A stretch of DNA of 23,860 nucleotides. Source: GCA-2687515 sp963582805 (GTDB lineage Bacteria; Pseudomonadota; Alphaproteobacteria; Rhodospirillales; UBA2165). A program made the translations under genes and the position numbers. The notes under the pieces were generated by a model that was not told the DNA's origin, did not search any database, and saw nothing but the letters and a program-made list of their open reading frames with translations. Shown in pieces: positions 7,366-14,602 of this stretch. How positions within the stretch are numbered: the first letter of the stretch is position 1; each line of letters begins with the position of its first letter. Where the stretch lies: assembly GCA_963582805.1 (NCBI GenBank), contig CAUZTZ010000021.1:1-23860 (forward strand), written 5' to 3'.

Positions 7366-7755
7366 ATGGAAAAACAAATTATCGACGTGCCCAGAAAAAT
7401 AGTCGAAGGCCGCCCGCAAACGCCGCTATCGCTTGCCGTCAAGGCCGGTGACTTTGTCTTCGTATCGGGCCAGCCGCCCACCGATTTCGCCACCGGAGAA
7501 TTTGTTCAGGGCGATATCGAGGCGCAGACCCGCCAGTGCCTGGAAAACGTCAAAACCGTATTGGAAGCGGCCGGATCGAGTATGGAGAAGGTGGTCAAGG
7601 TACAGGTCTTGTGCGCCAACGCCGCCCATTTCCAGCGGGTGAACGCCATCTACAGGCAATATTTCACCGAAGATTTTCCGGCGCGCACGTTCGTTACCGT
7701 CGGCTCCTGGCCGGGCGGCTTTGATATCGAGATTGAATGTATTGCGATAGCGTGA
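7366..7755 (+). CDS. RidA family (YjgF/YER057c/UK114) protein
   Basis: A 129-residue protein of the RidA family, trimeric proteins whose best-known members hydrolyse reactive enamines and imines formed by PLP enzymes. The core is recognisable: GDFVFVSGQPPTD (28-40), a long QTRQCLENVKTVLEAAG helix (54-70), then the conserved arginine R107 in PARTFV and glutamate E124 in IEIECIA. R107 corresponds to the substrate-binding arginine of deaminase-competent RidA, so imine deaminase activity is plausible. AAAAGGATG precedes the ATG with normal spacing. It is divergent from the Hyi-like gene (97 bases) and ends 14 bases from the convergent DUF2461 stop. Confidence 0.9.
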   Translation: MEKQIIDVPRKIVEGRPQTPLSLAVKAGDFVFVSGQPPTDFATGEFVQGDIEAQTRQCLENVKTVLEAAGSSMEKVVKVQVLCANAAHFQRVNAIYRQYFTEDFPARTFVTVGSWPGGFDIEIECIAIA

Positions 7756-7769
7756 TGGCTTAAGTGGGC

Positions 7770-8465
7770 TTAGAAATCGGCATCGACAGCGCGGCAGAGG
7801 AAACGCATCAGGGGTGAGGCTGCCTTGAAGGTGGCCTCGACCTCGTCCAGAAACTTGGCCGAGCCGGCGATCTTGGGTTTTTCGTGGCGCATGGCAAAAA
7901 AGCTTTTGCGCTTGATGTCCGCGATTTGCGGATGATCGCCGTCGAAGCCTCTGGGTGGCCGCTTCAGGCTATCGCCGGCAATGCTGCCGAAGGTCTCTTT
8001 CAGCTTTTTGTTGGCCGTCACCCGGCGCCAGCCCGCGCTATCCTTGGCGATCGCTTCGCGCACCGCTTTCAATTGCGGCGCTGGCGGCATCCACATGCCG
8101 CCGCCGAAGATCACCTCGTCCGGCGCCAGATGAATATAGAAACCCGGCGCGTGGGCATCGCGCCCCAAATTGTGGCGGAACTGGCAAGCGGCGTGTTCCT
8201 TGTAGGGCCGCTTGTCCTTGGCAAAGCGCACATCCCGGTAGATGCGGAACATGGAGCCGCCGTGCGGCCTGGGATCGGCGGTAAAATGCTTGGACATGCG
8301 TTCCAGGCGCGGCGCCATGGCGGCGATCAGCCGGGAAATGGGCGCCACCACCTCGGCCCGGTAGCGCTCTTTATTGGCGTTGAACCAGAGGCGCTCGTTG
8401 TTGCCGGACAGCTCGGCAAAAAAATCAAAAAAGCCGGCGGGAAAGCCTTCAAATTCTTGGCTCAT
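7770..8465 (-). CDS. DUF2461 (TIGR02453) family protein
   Basis: A 231-residue soluble protein of the DUF2461/TIGR02453 family, whose biochemical role is not established. Family features are clear: GFFDFFAELSGNNERLWFN near the N-terminus, the central MFRIYRDVRFAKDKRPYKEHA, and GFYIHLAPDEVIFGGGMWMP. AAGGA lies eight bases before the ATG. The start is only 11 bases after the pcm stop, so the two genes are almost certainly one operon, pcm first. Confidence 0.9.
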   Translation of the reverse strand: MSQEFEGFPAGFFDFFAELSGNNERLWFNANKERYRAEVVAPISRLIAAMAPRLERMSKHFTADPRPHGGSMFRIYRDVRFAKDKRPYKEHAACQFRHNLGRDAHAPGFYIHLAPDEVIFGGGMWMPPAPQLKAVREAIAKDSAGWRRVTANKKLKETFGSIAGDSLKRPPRGFDGDHPQIADIKRKSFFAMRHEKPKIAGSAKFLDEVEATFKAASPLMRFLCRAVDADF

Positions 8466-8476
8466 TCCATCATTCC

Positions 8477-9160
8477 TTAAACCAGGCCCGCCGTTTCGGT
8501 CCCTTCCAGGGGCGCAAAGCGGACGGCCAGAATTTCCCGCGTGCTCAGTTTACCGTCCGCGGTTTTTTCGGCGACCATCAATTGCTGCGCCTCGCCAAGG
8601 CCGGCCGGCAACACCATACGCCCGCCGGCTTTGAGCTGGCCGATCAGCGGCGGCGGGATCAATTCGGGCGCGGCGGCGACGATGATGCGGTCGAACGGCG
8701 CGTGTTCGGGCCAGCCGTTGGTGCCGTTGCCGACTTTGTAGGCGACGTTGGCACAGCCGAATTCCCGCAAACGCCGCTCCGCCTCCTCGGCCAATTCCTC
8801 GACAATCTCGACCGTGTAGACCTGGTGCGCAAGCTGGCTCAACAGCGCCGTGTGGTAGCCGAGCCCGGTGCCGATCTCCAAGACGCTCATGCCCGCTTCC
8901 AGCTCCAACAGCTCGGTCATCAAGGCGGTGATAAAGGGCTGCGAGATGGTTTTGTCCCAGCCGATGGGCAGCGGGCCGTCCGAATGGGCATGGTCGCGGA
9001 CCTCGGCGGGCACGAAATCCTGGCGCGGCACCGCTTGCATGGCGCCCAGGACGCGGCCTCTGATGGCCGCCAGACCGGTGAATTCCCGCGTCGCCTGGGC
9101 GTGCGCGGCAACGATCTGAACCATCATGGTGCGCAAGCGCGCGTAATGTTCTTCAGCCAT
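8477..9160 (-). CDS. pcm: Protein-L-isoaspartate O-methyltransferase
   Basis: A 227-residue cytosolic methyltransferase that uses S-adenosylmethionine to repair isoaspartyl residues in aged proteins. The diagnostic motifs are present: PIGWDKTISQPFITALMTEL (65-84), the SAM-binding loop VLEIGTGLGYHTALLSQL (93-110), the FDRIIVAAAPELIPPPLIGQ segment, and GGRMVLPAG. Length is slightly over the E. coli enzyme because of an N-terminal helix with AIRGRVLGAMQAVPR. A GGGG stretch just before the ATG is the only ribosome-binding signal. It heads a two-gene operon with the DUF2461 gene and is divergent from the small gene at 9272. Confidence 0.93.
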   Translation of the reverse strand: MAEEHYARLRTMMVQIVAAHAQATREFTGLAAIRGRVLGAMQAVPRQDFVPAEVRDHAHSDGPLPIGWDKTISQPFITALMTELLELEAGMSVLEIGTGLGYHTALLSQLAHQVYTVEIVEELAEEAERRLREFGCANVAYKVGNGTNGWPEHAPFDRIIVAAAPELIPPPLIGQLKAGGRMVLPAGLGEAQQLMVAEKTADGKLSTREILAVRFAPLEGTETAGLV

Positions 9161-9271
9161 GGCCCCATTGCCGTTTATTCGGGTTGATCTCGATGCAACC
9201 TTGCCCTTAAATCAAAGTAATATCTAGCCGCTACGCAACTTGTTGATTGCTCTTGTACGACGGAGGATCGA

Positions 9272-9598
9272 ATGGCCAAGGAATTTCGGCGCATCACATT
9301 TAACAAATTGGAAATGCGCGGTGCGCTTGAAACCAGTGCGGCAAGCTCCGGAGCCAAGCTGCCCGCTGGTGATGTGGTCTCGGTCAAGGCGAGCCGCGTC
9401 GATAACGCCTTTTTCTACGAGCTCAGCCTGTTCGATTATACCAAGCAAAAAGAAGGCTCGGTCAATCTGCCCGAGGAACAGGCGTTGGAGGCCTTGCTCA
9501 GCCATTCCATCGAAGCCGGCATCCCCTTACCAAGAGCGGCGCGCAAGGAAGTCCGCGAAATCGACGGCGCCTTGTGTCTGGATATGTTTATCGAATAA
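9272..9598 (+). CDS. Conserved-looking hypothetical small protein
   Basis: A 108-residue soluble protein that I do not recognise. It has no signal peptide or membrane segment. It looks like a mixed alpha/beta protein: AKEFRRITFNKLEM, then SVKASRVDNAFFYELSLFDY and LPEEQALEALLSHSIEAGIPLP. GGAGG five bases before the ATG makes translation convincing. It stands alone on the plus strand, divergent from pcm and convergent with the flavin-reductase-like gene, with a strong hairpin after its stop. Confidence 0.75.
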   Translation: MAKEFRRITFNKLEMRGALETSAASSGAKLPAGDVVSVKASRVDNAFFYELSLFDYTKQKEGSVNLPEEQALEALLSHSIEAGIPLPRAARKEVREIDGALCLDMFIE

Positions 9599-9629
9599 AA
9601 GCGCCCGCCCGGCCAAACCGGGCGGGCGC
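9595..9629 (-). terminator. Strong intrinsic terminator for the flavin-reductase-like gene
   Basis: GCGCCCGCCCGG (9601-9612) pairs perfectly over 12 bases with CCGGGCGGGCGC (9618-9629) around a five-base loop. Read on the minus strand, the stem is followed by TTTTATT, the classical T-tail, 16 bases beyond the stop at 9645. On the plus strand no T-run follows, though a second small hairpin (GCGGCA/TGCCGC, 9628-9642) does. Confidence 0.82.
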
Positions 9630-9644
9630 GGCAGATTGCCGCTA

Positions 9645-10154
9645 TCAGCCGCCGTAGAAGACGTTGTCGCCAAGTTCCTTCATCTCGAGGATTGCTTCAT
9701 CGGCGCGGCCTTCGGGCGCTACCGCCAGGTTGGCTTCGGTCACTTCGCCGATGACGATGTGGTGATCGCCGCGGGCGACAATTTCGGCAACGCTGCATTC
9801 GACGCTGGCGGGCGCCGAGTCCAGGATCGGCGCGCCATTGGCGCCTGCGTGATAGGCCTCGCCGCTAATCGTATTGCCGTCATTTTCGGCCGGCTTGAAA
9901 AATCCGAAGGCGGCGCCCTGCTGACCCTTGCCGAGCATGTTGAGCGCAAAGGCGCCGGTTTTCTTGACCAGCTCGTAGGCGCCGGAATCGGCCTTCACGC
10001 CGATCACCACCAGCGGCGGATCGAACGAGGTTTGCGTAACCCAGTTCACGGTGGCGGCGGCGACGTTGCCGTCGCTGTCTTCGGCGGTCAAAACATAAAT
10101 CCTATAAGGGATCATTCTCAGCGCGGTTTTTTTGGCGTCATCGTCCTTAATCAA
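9645..10154 (-). CDS. Flavin-reductase-like FMN-binding split-barrel protein
   Basis: A 169-residue protein of the flavin reductase-like (FMN-binding split barrel) family, which either supplies reduced flavin to a monooxygenase or uses FMN itself. Typical motifs: YRIYVLTAEDSDG, VAAATVNWVTQTSFDPPLVVIGV (flavin-binding strand and loop), GAFALNMLGKGQQ, and SVECSVAEIVARGDHHIVIGEV. The start is a TTG with a GAGGGAG stretch directly against it, a poor spacing. An internal ATG at 10115 would shorten the protein by 13 residues, but the family's N-terminal helix favours the longer form. It is the last gene of a minus-strand series that also holds an LLM oxidoreductase and a Rieske oxygenase, possible partners, though it is several genes away. 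Confidence 0.85.
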   Translation of the reverse strand: MIKDDDAKKTALRMIPYRIYVLTAEDSDGNVAAATVNWVTQTSFDPPLVVIGVKADSGAYELVKKTGAFALNMLGKGQQGAAFGFFKPAENDGNTISGEAYHAGANGAPILDSAPASVECSVAEIVARGDHHIVIGEVTEANLAVAPEGRADEAILEMKELGDNVFYGG

Positions 10155-10213
10155 CTCCCTCGATGATTTTCCAAAATGATTCCAGATTGCAGATCATTGG
10201 CTAACTTGGCGCG

Positions 10214-10235
10214 CCCCCCGGGGGGGGGGAGGGGG
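10214..10235. repeat. C6/G10 homopolymer tract with A-G5 tail
   Basis: Six C (10214-10219) run straight into ten G (10220-10229), then A and five G (10231-10235). The tract lies 8 bases beyond the apt stop. It could fold back on itself, form G-quadruplex-like structure, or be a sequencing or assembly artefact. Homopolymers of this length occur nowhere else in the window. Confidence 0.6.
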
Positions 10236-10242
10236 TCAACGG

Positions 10243-10758
10243 CTATTCGTCATAATCGATCAGGCTGGTGAACGGGATGTCTAGATTGTCGCGGCCATTC
10301 AGAAAATTCAGCTCCATAACGCAGGCGCCGCCGACAACCTCGGCGCCAACTTTTCGGAACAGGGCGACGGCCGCCGCCATGGTACCGCCGGTGGCCAGCA
10401 GATCATCCAACAGAACCACCTTCTGGCCCGGCTTGACCGCGTCTTCTTGAATTTCGATGACGTCGGTGCCGTATTCCAGCTCATATTCCAGCGAAATGGT
10501 CGGGCCGGGCAATTTGCCCTGTTTGCGCACCATGGTGAAGCCTAATCCCAGTTTCAGCGCCAGCGGCGCCGCCACCAGAAAGCCCCGGCTTTCGATACCG
10601 GCCAGGATATCGGGCTGATGGGCACTGACCGCCCTGGCCAGGCGGCCGGTGGTCACCTGCCAAGCATCGGCATCGGCCAGCAGGGGCGAGATGTCGTAAA
10701 ACAATATCCCCTCGACCGGGAAATCGGGAATGCCGCGGATGTAATCCTTTAAGTCCAT
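10243..10758 (-). CDS. apt: Adenine phosphoribosyltransferase
   Basis: A 171-residue purine salvage enzyme that joins adenine and PRPP to give AMP and pyrophosphate. The type I PRTase signature VVLLDDLLATGG (114-125) binds PRPP. Other hallmarks are IRGIPDFPVEGILFYDISPL (7-26), AGIESRGFL (53-61), and the flexible loop VRKQGKLPG (77-85). The ATG at 10758 has AGAGAG seven bases upstream. An in-frame TTG 18 bases earlier was rejected. It sits between cytochrome c and the flavin-reductase-like gene, all on the minus strand. Confidence 0.95.
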   Translation of the reverse strand: MDLKDYIRGIPDFPVEGILFYDISPLLADADAWQVTTGRLARAVSAHQPDILAGIESRGFLVAAPLALKLGLGFTMVRKQGKLPGPTISLEYELEYGTDVIEIQEDAVKPGQKVVLLDDLLATGGTMAAAVALFRKVGAEVVGGACVMELNFLNGRDNLDIPFTSLIDYDE

Positions 10759-10795
10759 GAAATGCTCTCTAACCAATCATATCGATCGCACACAA

Positions 10796-10831
10796 GACGG
10801 CCGGCAACGCCTTCGCCGGCGGCCGGCCGTC
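10796..10831. terminator. Hairpin between cytochrome c and apt (possible terminator)
   Basis: GACGGCCGGC (10796-10805) pairs perfectly over ten bases with GCCGGCCGTC (10822-10831). It lies 16 bases past the cytochrome c stop. On the minus strand it is followed by TTGTGTGC, which is only mildly T-rich, so termination may be partial or the hairpin may protect the upstream mRNA. Confidence 0.45.
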
Positions 10832-10847
10832 TCAATTGCGCGCGCGC

Positions 10848-11237
10848 TTATTTGAGGGAGGCAAGATAGGCGATCACGTTTTCTCGGTCTTTCTTTTTCT
10901 TGAGCTTGAGGGACATGGACGTGCGCTTGCGGCCTTTGGCCTTCACATATTTTTTCGGATTGGTCAGGAATTTGGCAATCTCGGCTTCGTTCCAGGTCCA
11001 ATCGGCGCCCTTCATGCCCTTATATTTTTTGTACCCGGCCGCGCTTCCGGCTTTGCGCCCAACGACCCCCAACAGGGACGGGCCGATTTTATGTTTACCG
11101 GCCTTCACGGTGTGGCAGGCCTTGCATTTATTGAAGACTTTTTTGCCCTTGGCCGCATCGCCGGCGGCGAGCGCCGAGCCGGCATACAGGCTGGTGGAAA
11201 GCACGAGGGCGGAAGCAAGCAGGTGCGCGATTTTCAT
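10848..11237 (-). CDS. Class I c-type cytochrome (periplasmic)
   Basis: A 129-residue exported monoheme cytochrome c that shuttles electrons in the periplasm. The Sec signal peptide MKIAHLLASALVLSTSLYAGSALA is followed by mature AGDAAKGKKVF. The heme-binding CKACH has C38, C41 and H42, and the methionine ligand is probably M108 in RTSMSLKL. The C-terminal helix NVIAYLASL is typical of the c2/c550 group. The protein is very lysine-rich, as electron-carrier docking faces often are. GGAGAG before the ATG fixes the start; an upstream in-frame start at 11270 lacks this. A promoter is visible upstream, so it may be transcribed independently of the TRAP-like gene. The partner oxidase or dehydrogenase is not in the window. 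Confidence 0.9.
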   Translation of the reverse strand: MKIAHLLASALVLSTSLYAGSALAAGDAAKGKKVFNKCKACHTVKAGKHKIGPSLLGVVGRKAGSAAGYKKYKGMKGADWTWNEAEIAKFLTNPKKYVKAKGRKRTSMSLKLKKKKDRENVIAYLASLK

Positions 11238-11302
11238 GTTTTTCTCTCCGATGGTAAATTTTCTAACCAACCAAGCAGGCGCTGCGGCGCCGGTTGCCGC
11301 TT

Positions 11303-11330
11303 ACTATAAATAGCGGCGCCGAAAACTCAA
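11303..11330 (-). promoter_or_regulatory. Likely sigma70-type promoter for cytochrome c
   Basis: On the minus strand TTGAGT (11330-11325) and TATAGT (11308-11303) are separated by 16 bases and match the -35/-10 consensus in four and five of six positions. The ATG lies about 65 bases downstream. The -35 element sits directly beyond the stop of the preceding gene (11332). Confidence 0.5.
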
Positions 11331-11331
11331 G

Positions 11332-12444
11332 TTATTGCCGCAATTTTGATGGCTTAAGGGGCGCCTGGCGAGGCGTGCTCAGCTCCCGCCAGATAGCCCG
11401 GTCTTCGGCAAACCCGTTCAGAGACTGGATCAGGCGGCGAAAGGTGGGATCGGCCTTGGCCAGCGACAGCGAAATTCGCTGCCAGGCGCCGCGCAATTTC
11501 AACACCAACGGGGCCGGCCAGCGCTCAACCCGCAATCCACCCCGGATCAGGGTTTTGAGGGCGGTGAATTGCAGATCTTCGATATCGGCAATGCCGGATT
11601 TCAGGTTTTCAGCGCAAACCGTTTCCAGTTGCGCCTTTGCCAGCCCATCAAGGGCATCCCAGCGTTTGCCATTGATCATCAGATCAACAAGCCCCGATTG
11701 CCGGCTCCAGCCCGGAAAATAGTAGAACTTCGCAACGCGGCCCAGGCCCAGCGCCAGATCATCCGCCGGGCCCGCGAACAGGGCGCCGGCAAGGGAATTA
11801 TCGGCAAACCCGGCGGCAAGATCGGACGGCGCGGCGCGCTTGACGCTGGCGCCCAAGGCGCCGAGCACGCGGCCCGGCAATCCGGCGGCGGCCACGTTCC
11901 GGCCCAGCAGATCGCCGGCGGTTTGTACGGCATCGATGAACAATCCGCCGGTCGGGCCCTGGACGCCGCAGGCGATGGCATGAATGTTGAACGCCGCGTA
12001 CAATTTTTCGTACTCAGCCCGCCCGCCGGCGTTTTCGAACCAGGCGAGGAAGGTCGCCAAATCAGGGCCGAACGGCACGCCGGCGAAAATCTCGAAGGAA
12101 GGCGATTTCCGGCCCCAATAGGCGGCGCTGGAATAGGCGGCATCGATGGTGCCGGACGCGACCGCATCGAAGGCATCCAGGGCTGCAACCAACTGCCCGG
12201 GCCCTTTAACCTGAATTTGAATACGGCCGCCGCTGATGCGCCCGATGGCCGCCACAATGGCGCCGGCGCCCAAATGGGGCAGATCCGCCGGATAGGCGCT
12301 GGCCAGACGCCAACGCACGTCTTCGGCGGGGCCGCCAGAGCCGGGCCTAAGCGCATCACTGGCCGCCCGCCGGTCCGATTGGGCCACCGCCAGCACCACG
12401 CCGGCCATCAGCCCGATGATCAATCCTAATACAAATCCGCGCAT
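11332..12444 (-). CDS. Divergent TRAP-type (TakP-like) solute-binding protein, orphan
   Basis: A 370-residue protein related to the TakP/DctP group of periplasmic TRAP binding proteins. It starts with a hydrophobic N-terminus (VLGLIIGLMAGVVLAVA) that may be a signal or an uncleaved anchor. Family landmarks follow: VRWRLASAYPADLPHLGAG, GGRIQIQVKGPGQLV, FDAVASGTIDAAYSSAAYWG, PFGPD, and RVAKFYYFPGWSRQSG. However, the segment where relatives carry the ligand-binding KxR arginine reads LLGRNVAAAGL here, and the usual IDA(A/T)EW segment reads LAGALFAGP, so key ligand residues seem altered. GAGGA seven bases before the ATG supports the start. No TRAP permease genes are adjacent. It lies between the LLM oxidoreductase and cytochrome c. 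Confidence 0.82.
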   Translation of the reverse strand: MRGFVLGLIIGLMAGVVLAVAQSDRRAASDALRPGSGGPAEDVRWRLASAYPADLPHLGAGAIVAAIGRISGGRIQIQVKGPGQLVAALDAFDAVASGTIDAAYSSAAYWGRKSPSFEIFAGVPFGPDLATFLAWFENAGGRAEYEKLYAAFNIHAIACGVQGPTGGLFIDAVQTAGDLLGRNVAAAGLPGRVLGALGASVKRAAPSDLAAGFADNSLAGALFAGPADDLALGLGRVAKFYYFPGWSRQSGLVDLMINGKRWDALDGLAKAQLETVCAENLKSGIADIEDLQFTALKTLIRGGLRVERWPAPLVLKLRGAWQRISLSLAKADPTFRRLIQSLNGFAEDRAIWRELSTPRQAPLKPSKLRQ

Positions 12445-12489
12445 CCCGGTTTCCTCGGCGACGGCTACGCTGGCGGCGCCGCCGCGGCC

Positions 12490-13506
12490 CTATTCGGCGG
12501 CTGAACCGATGGTTTGGTCATCGGGCCCAAAGGCCGGCATAATTTTATCGGCGAAATTGCCAAGGGTTTCGGGCGTGCCGGTGGCCAGCATCAACACATA
12601 TTCCACGCCGAATTCTCTCAGCTCCAAAAGCCGTTCGATCACCTGGTTGGGCTCGCCGATAATTGCCGCGTCATCAGGCGCCTGGCCGCTTTCGGCGTAG
12701 GATGCCGGCTGTTCGGGCAATCCCGGAAGGCGCCCGAAGCGGTCCATGGCGCCGACCCGATTGGCGCGGGCTTCCATGGCCTCGTCGGTTTCCCGCTTGG
12801 AACCGGTCATAACCACGGCGCGGGTCAGTCCCACCTGCATGGGATCGTAGGTGCGCCCGGCCGCTTCGCAAGCCGCGCGGAAATTCGCCACGCGCTCGCG
12901 GGTCAGATCGAAATCGCCATATTGATCCAGCAATAGATTGAAGCCGGCGCCCGCCACCCTGGCAATGGAGGCCGGCGTGCCGGCCCCGGTCCAGATCGGC
13001 GGATAGGGTTTTTGCACCGGTTCGGGCTCGACAATGATGTCCTCGAAATTCCAAAGATCGCTGTGATAGGAGAAACGCTCCTTGGATTGCCAGGCCTTGA
13101 ACATGATCTCGAGGGCTTCTTCATAACGCGCCTGGGCGTCTTCCTTGGGGATGCAGAAACCCTTAAACTCGATATCCCGATAACCCTTGCCGACGCCGAA
13201 ATCGAGGCGCCCGTCCGACAACAGATCCAGCGTCGCCACCTCCTCGGCGAGCAGCACCGGGTTGTGCCAGGGCAATACGGTGACGGCGGTGCCGAGCCGG
13301 ATATTACTGGTCTTGGCGGCCAGATAGGTCAACAGGTTGAGCGACGCGGAAACCTGGCCGATGCCGGAAAAATGATGCTCGACAATAAAAATGCCGGCAT
13401 AGCCAAAGCGGTCGGCGGCCTGCACATAGTCGATAAATTTGCCGTAGGACGCGCTGTCGGCGGTTTCGCCCCGGCGCACGGCGCCTCCGAACAAACCAAA
13501 CTTCAT
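12490..13506 (-). CDS. LLM-class flavin-dependent oxidoreductase (luciferase-like)
   Basis: A 338-residue bacterial luciferase-like monooxygenase/oxidoreductase using FMNH2 or F420. The family TIM barrel shows MKFGLFGG at strand 1, GYAGIFIVEHHFSG, IRLGTAVTVLPWHNPVLLAEEVATLDLLSDGRLDFGVGKGY (the canonical flavin and phosphate region), and KPYPPIWTGAGTPASIARVAGAG. The start is ATG 13506, with GGGGGAT upstream; a longer frame to 13569 was rejected because it adds a basic tail outside the fold. Reduced flavin might come from the flavin-reductase-like protein at 9645. It lies 45 bases before the TRAP-like gene and 93 bases after the Fe-S protein gene on the same strand, consistent with co-transcription. 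Substrate unknown. Confidence 0.9.
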   Translation of the reverse strand: MKFGLFGGAVRRGETADSASYGKFIDYVQAADRFGYAGIFIVEHHFSGIGQVSASLNLLTYLAAKTSNIRLGTAVTVLPWHNPVLLAEEVATLDLLSDGRLDFGVGKGYRDIEFKGFCIPKEDAQARYEEALEIMFKAWQSKERFSYHSDLWNFEDIIVEPEPVQKPYPPIWTGAGTPASIARVAGAGFNLLLDQYGDFDLTRERVANFRAACEAAGRTYDPMQVGLTRAVVMTGSKRETDEAMEARANRVGAMDRFGRLPGLPEQPASYAESGQAPDDAAIIGEPNQVIERLLELREFGVEYVLMLATGTPETLGNFADKIMPAFGPDDQTIGSAAE

Positions 13507-13599
13507 GCCGGTAATCCCCCTAGAGCGCTTGTGGCGGGCAGTATTCCAAAGTGGACGGAACCTGTCCAACGGGAACTTGGCGTTCGGGCTGCAATTGGT

Positions 13600-14550
13600 T
13601 CAGGGCGTGCCGGCGAAATCTTCCTGGCGGAGATCAGTACGCGCGGCGATCATCTCCAGCAATCCGGCCCCGTCCTTGGCCTTGACCAGATCCCGGGACA
13701 GCTCCTTGTAGCGCCCGCGAAACTGGCCGCGGGCGTTGATCGGGCAGACCATCAGGCAAATCTTGCAGCCGAACAATTTGTGGAAATAAGGCTCGCAGGC
13801 GGGCGTATCCACATGCCAGCGGAGGACGCCGTTGACCTCTTTCTTGTCTGGCTTGATGGCATCGCCGGGACAAAAACGGGTGCACAACTGGCAATTGGCG
13901 CACACCTCGTCGAGGCCGAAATCACCGGGACCATCGGCTACCAGCGGCATATCAGTGGTCACGCATCCCAACCGGAATGACGAGCCCAGCTTCGGCGATA
14001 TCATCGAGCCGTGCTTGCCCAACTCGCCGATACCGGCCAAATAGGCCAGCGCCGGCATCGGCACATCGCCTTCGTTGGGCTGCATACGAGCACTGTAACC
14101 AAACGACGCGATGCGGTGGGCGATGCGAATGCCAAGCTCGTCGAGAAGATGATAGACCCGGTGCACTTCGGCCTGGGAATTGGGGCCGATGTCGGCCATA
14201 TAGTCATATTCCATGGTCATGCCGAAAACGATGGCGCGCGAATGGCCCAGATCGCCGGCCTGGGTGAAGACCATTTCCGCCGGCACCTCGGCGACGCCCA
14301 CATCGTCGGCGCCCATTTCCTCCACCAGCTGCTTGAATTCCCGGCTCAATGTTTCGAAATCATCGATCTCGGCCCGGTTCGGATTGACCGGCGGTTCGCG
14401 GTCCGGCAACAGGATATTGTTGCGGATAAAGACGCTGCGCCGGGCCGATGGCGGCATGCGCTTGGAAAATTTCGCCGCCCGGTCCCGGTCGGTGCCGCCA
14501 ACCCGGTTACGGGTCGGGCGCGTCGCGGAGGTGAGGTCCATGGTGCCCAT
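13600..14550 (-). CDS. Reductive dehalogenase/QueG-like corrinoid Fe-S protein, cytosolic
   Basis: A 316-residue protein with two [4Fe-4S] ferredoxin motifs at its C-terminal side: C217, C220, C223, C227 (CANCQLCTRFCPGDAI) and C252, C262, C265, C269 (CKICLMVCP). Upstream lies a corrinoid-type domain whose ALAYLAGIGELGKHGSMISP and RLGCVTTDMPL blocks resemble reductive dehalogenase RdhA more than queuosine enzyme QueG, though both share the fold. There is no Tat signal and no RdhB anchor gene, so it would be cytosolic. It also lacks the fused reductase domain found in some oxygen-tolerant dehalogenases. ATG 14550 is ten bases after AGGAG; ATG 14559 would be only one base from it. Neighbours are an LLM oxidoreductase and, upstream, SpmA/SpmB and a Rieske oxygenase. 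The activity is a family-level inference. Confidence 0.75.
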   Translation of the reverse strand: MGTMDLTSATRPTRNRVGGTDRDRAAKFSKRMPPSARRSVFIRNNILLPDREPPVNPNRAEIDDFETLSREFKQLVEEMGADDVGVAEVPAEMVFTQAGDLGHSRAIVFGMTMEYDYMADIGPNSQAEVHRVYHLLDELGIRIAHRIASFGYSARMQPNEGDVPMPALAYLAGIGELGKHGSMISPKLGSSFRLGCVTTDMPLVADGPGDFGLDEVCANCQLCTRFCPGDAIKPDKKEVNGVLRWHVDTPACEPYFHKLFGCKICLMVCPINARGQFRGRYKELSRDLVKAKDGAGLLEMIAARTDLRQEDFAGTP

Positions 14551-14566
14551 ATTATTCATACTCCTT

Positions 14567-14596
14567 CTATTGACGAGGAGCGTAGCCGATCAATAG
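14567..14596. repeat. Inverted repeat before the reductive-dehalogenase-like gene
   Basis: CTATTGA (14567-14573) pairs with TCAATAG (14590-14596) around a 16-base loop. It fills the space between the SpmA/SpmB stop and the ribosome-binding site of the Fe-S protein gene, so it could be an operator or a leader hairpin. Confidence 0.35.
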
Positions 14597-14602
14597 CCCC
14601 CG

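Noticed and set aside
10759..10776. TTG-initiated N-terminal extension of apt
   Set aside because: The AGAGAG ribosome-binding site lies inside it and is correctly spaced for the ATG at 10758, which also gives the usual Apt N-terminus.
11569..12429. 286-codon plus-strand open frame over the TRAP-like gene
   Set aside because: It is antisense, of biased composition, and lacks a ribosome-binding site or domain.
13012..13980. 322-codon plus-strand open frame over the LLM and Fe-S protein genes
   Set aside because: It spans two well-supported minus-strand genes and shows no family motif.
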